Shown here: piece by piece, positions 62,147 through 64,000 of the stretch
Numbering within the stretch: position 1 is the stretch's first letter
Layout of the letters: each line of letters begins with the position of its first letter
Assembly (NCBI GenBank): GCA_013322215.1
Contig: JAAMEZ010000036.1
Span: forward strand, 868,001-932,000
DNA: 64,000 nucleotides
Source of the DNA: Martinezella rhizogenes
Lineage (GTDB): Bacteria > Pseudomonadota > Alphaproteobacteria > Rhizobiales > Rhizobiaceae
Direction of reading: 5' to 3'
Made by a program: the position numbers and the translations under genes
The notes under the pieces: model-generated
Database searches by the model: none
What the model was told of the DNA's origin: nothing
What the model saw: only the letters and a program-made list of their open reading frames with translations

Positions 62147-63652
62147 TCACTGTCGCGGGTCGGTATATTGGAAGTCGGTCCGGAGGGTCGAAGCGGAATA
62201 GCAGGCCGTTGCAAAAATAAGTGGAATGTGGCTGTTCGAAAGCCGGATCGGGTGGCTTGGCCCATGAGCAGTGCAATAGGGCGGCAGTTGATCGTCCTTG
62301 GTGTCAGACATATACAGCATGCCCTTGGTCGCTACGTCGCTTGCCGTAACCCAGGGGGAGAGCCTGAGATCGCGATCAACGGCCACATTGGGTCTCTGTG
62401 GCAGGCCGAGTGATACGAGACCTGCAAGCCACATACTTCCTCCAGTGATTTGCAGGGGAGTATCGACTTCGGCTTTCCAGATAGAATTTGCTTTTTCCGC
62501 AAGTTCCTGCATCGGCCAGGATGTTCTCTGTGGTTTATGCGATTTCGACCAGACGGCTTCGCCGATAAACACGGCGCCTACGAGGGAAACAAACGTCGCA
62601 GCACCGATCGTCAGGCGTTTGATCATAGTCGTATTCCAAACGCTATCAATTTCGGCAACGACCCAAAGTCCGACAGTGGTGAACATCGGCATCCCCCACA
62701 TGGTGACGAGGCCTTTTCCAGTTAGGAGTGCGCCAATGATCAGCATTGCTAAAGGTGTGAAGGTGAATAAGCGGAAGAACGACTTCGTTGACGACGAGCT
62801 CTCGCTGTCGCCCTTTACACTGAGGGTCGAAAAACCGACACAACTCAACAACAGCAGCATAGGTATGTGATTTAGGATTTGCATGAGCAAGAATATGAAG
62901 GGCTCTTCAGCAAATCTGCGGCCGGCGGTGCGGTCCGACACGTATTTGAAGGTCCGGAAATCGGTCTGGAACAACCACACAACGTGAGGCAGGAAGATCA
63001 GCCCGGCGATCGTGATCGCAAGATAGGGTCTCGGTGTCTTCAGCTGCGCTCTGACGTTGGAAAAAACGACACCGGCAATCGCTGCCGTAATTGCAATTAC
63101 GCAGACGGAGTATTTGGCGTACATGCCCGCGCCGACGAGTATTCCGAGGATAATCCAGAGCGATGTTCTTGCCGGCTTCTTCAATATATGGGCAAAAACT
63201 AAAATGATTGCGGACCAAAATGGTAGCTGCAGAACATTATGATTAAACTGGGTCGTGAAATAATTGAAGTATAGCGATCCGGCGAGCAGTAGGGTACCTG
63301 CCAATGCGCGCCATTTATCCATGAAGACGCAACCCGCAAGATAGACAAACAGATAGGTCAAAGCGACGGCGATCTGCGACAACAGATAGGGGCCAAACAA
63401 ATAGCCTGGTATCAGATAATGCATGATCTCGATCGACCATGCAGGCCCGGGTGGATGCTTATATGTGCCGATTAGCCAATGGGGTGCCCAGGTCCAACCC
63501 TCAACGACGTCCAGCGGCGGCGCGGAACTAAATGCTGTTGGGATGATCGTTAGAACGACGAGTTGAAAGGCAATAAGAAGCCACAGGATATTTGTGGGGC
63601 GTCGGAAAATGGTGTTAACAGCCGTTTGCAAAAAATCGTTCCCTAAATTCAC
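62147..63652 (-). CDS. GT39-like (ArnT/PMT-type) membrane glycosyltransferase
   Basis: 501 residues with about ten to eleven membrane helices in the first two thirds. The first outward loop has PPLDVVEGWTWAPHWLIGTYKHPPGPAW, matching the acidic-residue loop and the HPP motif of GT39 lipid-linked sugar transferases. The C-terminal soluble part is variable. It would transfer a sugar from a polyprenyl-phosphate donor to lipid A or another envelope glycan. It is divergent from a GT2 gene, which could make the donor, as in ArnC/ArnT-type pairs. Confidence 0.82.
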   Translation of the reverse strand: MNLGNDFLQTAVNTIFRRPTNILWLLIAFQLVVLTIIPTAFSSAPPLDVVEGWTWAPHWLIGTYKHPPGPAWSIEIMHYLIPGYLFGPYLLSQIAVALTYLFVYLAGCVFMDKWRALAGTLLLAGSLYFNYFTTQFNHNVLQLPFWSAIILVFAHILKKPARTSLWIILGILVGAGMYAKYSVCVIAITAAIAGVVFSNVRAQLKTPRPYLAITIAGLIFLPHVVWLFQTDFRTFKYVSDRTAGRRFAEEPFIFLLMQILNHIPMLLLLSCVGFSTLSVKGDSESSSSTKSFFRLFTFTPLAMLIIGALLTGKGLVTMWGMPMFTTVGLWVVAEIDSVWNTTMIKRLTIGAATFVSLVGAVFIGEAVWSKSHKPQRTSWPMQELAEKANSIWKAEVDTPLQITGGSMWLAGLVSLGLPQRPNVAVDRDLRLSPWVTASDVATKGMLYMSDTKDDQLPPYCTAHGPSHPIRLSNSHIPLIFATACYSASTLRTDFQYTDPRQ

Positions 63653-63848
63653 ATCCGTGACATTGCGCCATAGCGAAGTCGAGCAACTCGCTGTCTTCGA
63701 TCATTGTGACATCCGTCTTCCCGCCGAGTTGGTAAGATTTTAGGTTGCATACAGGAATTATTTGCCGCGAAACTCAGTTTGAATTCACCAAGATAGGCCA
63801 CGGTTCAATCGAAAATTGGATAAATTTATTCGTCGATATGAGTGCCAA

Positions 63849-64000
63849 ATGCCAGTACTATCTATTGTCTCACCATTTCTGAACGAGCAAGCGTCGGCGG
63901 AAGCCTTTGCACGATTCTCAAAAGCACTTGCACGCGATGTCAAAAGCCGCTTTGGGCTCGATTTAGAGGTCGTTCTCGTTGATGATGGCAGCACCGATGA
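63849..64000 (+). CDS. GT2 family glycosyltransferase, N-terminal fragment at window edge
   Basis: The visible part begins MPVLSIVSPFLNEQASAEAF and reaches VVLVDDGSTDE, the standard start of GT-A-fold family 2 transferases (DDGS binds the nucleotide sugar and metal). Only 50 codons are in the window. Its style suits a polyprenyl-phosphate glycosyltransferase that would feed the divergent GT39-like protein; that is inference. Confidence 0.85.
   Translation, partial: MPVLSIVSPFLNEQASAEAFARFSKALARDVKSRFGLDLEVVLVDDGSTD

Noticed and set aside
1..64000. tRNA, rRNA, CRISPR array, intact insertion sequence or phage genes
   Set aside because: None was found by eye on either strand: no cloverleaf-like tRNA ends, no regularly spaced repeats, no intact transposase or integrase.

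Overview
The window is high-GC alphaproteobacterial DNA. Gene content and order (UxuA with an FCD-type GntR regulator, an ECF sigma factor with an NrsF/DUF1109 anti-sigma, a TAT-exported YedY-like molybdoenzyme, many ABC importers, a vanillate demethylase and LivFGHM-type importer) point to a rhizobial genome (Rhizobium/Agrobacterium/Ensifer group), probably an accessory-rich replicon or chromosomal variable region. I see no rRNA, tRNA, CRISPR array or intact transposon.

Layout. 1-6.2 kb: hexose/uronate use, with the N-terminal part of a large GH36/GH94-like enzyme, a GH2 beta-mannosidase, and a GntR repressor divergent from mannonate dehydratase uxuA with two inverted operator copies between them. 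6.4-9.0 kb: a PAS-GGDEF-EAL protein and a VOC protein. 9.1-14.9 kb: kynurenine formamidase, kynureninase and a three-gene TrpXYZ-like ABC importer, with a divergent GntR regulator. 15-17 kb: a serine hydrolase and a small secreted protein. 17.5-21.3 kb: a secreted DUF5666-like protein, a membrane cytochrome b and a YedY-like molybdoenzyme, divergent from an ECF sigma/NrsF pair; both directions carry the same GTAAC-N16-CGAA promoter. 21.5-24.5 kb: an epimerase, a small secreted protein and gene debris (NTF2-like fragment, IS630-like remnant).

24.5-45.5 kb is the most striking part: a coherent set for lignin-derived phenylpropanoids. It holds two coniferyl-alcohol-dehydrogenase-like SDRs, three aromatic aldehyde dehydrogenases, a dedicated LivFGHM-type importer with a TAT-exported binding protein, an NDP-forming feruloyl-CoA synthetase, a hydroxycinnamoyl-CoA hydratase-lyase and vanillate demethylase VanAB. 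Together they would run coniferyl alcohol -> coniferyl aldehyde -> ferulate -> feruloyl-CoA -> vanillin -> vanillate -> protocatechuate. Four local regulators of four families (AraC, MarR, GntR, sigma54/XylR type) sit beside the units they probably control. Ring-cleavage genes are not in the window. The right border carries a frameshifted HU/IHF-like pseudogene and a DMT-transporter remnant.

46.6-53.9 kb: a histidine kinase/response regulator pair, divergent from a second OmpR-type regulator that leads an RND efflux operon. 54.1-58.9 kb: an RpiR/SIS regulator followed by an FbpABC/AfuABC-type importer. 59.1-64 kb: a Kup potassium transporter, a BTLCP cysteine peptidase, a GT39-like membrane glycosyltransferase and the start of a divergent GT2 glycosyltransferase cut by the window edge.

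All functional calls come from reading the sequence and remembered family motifs; no database search was run.
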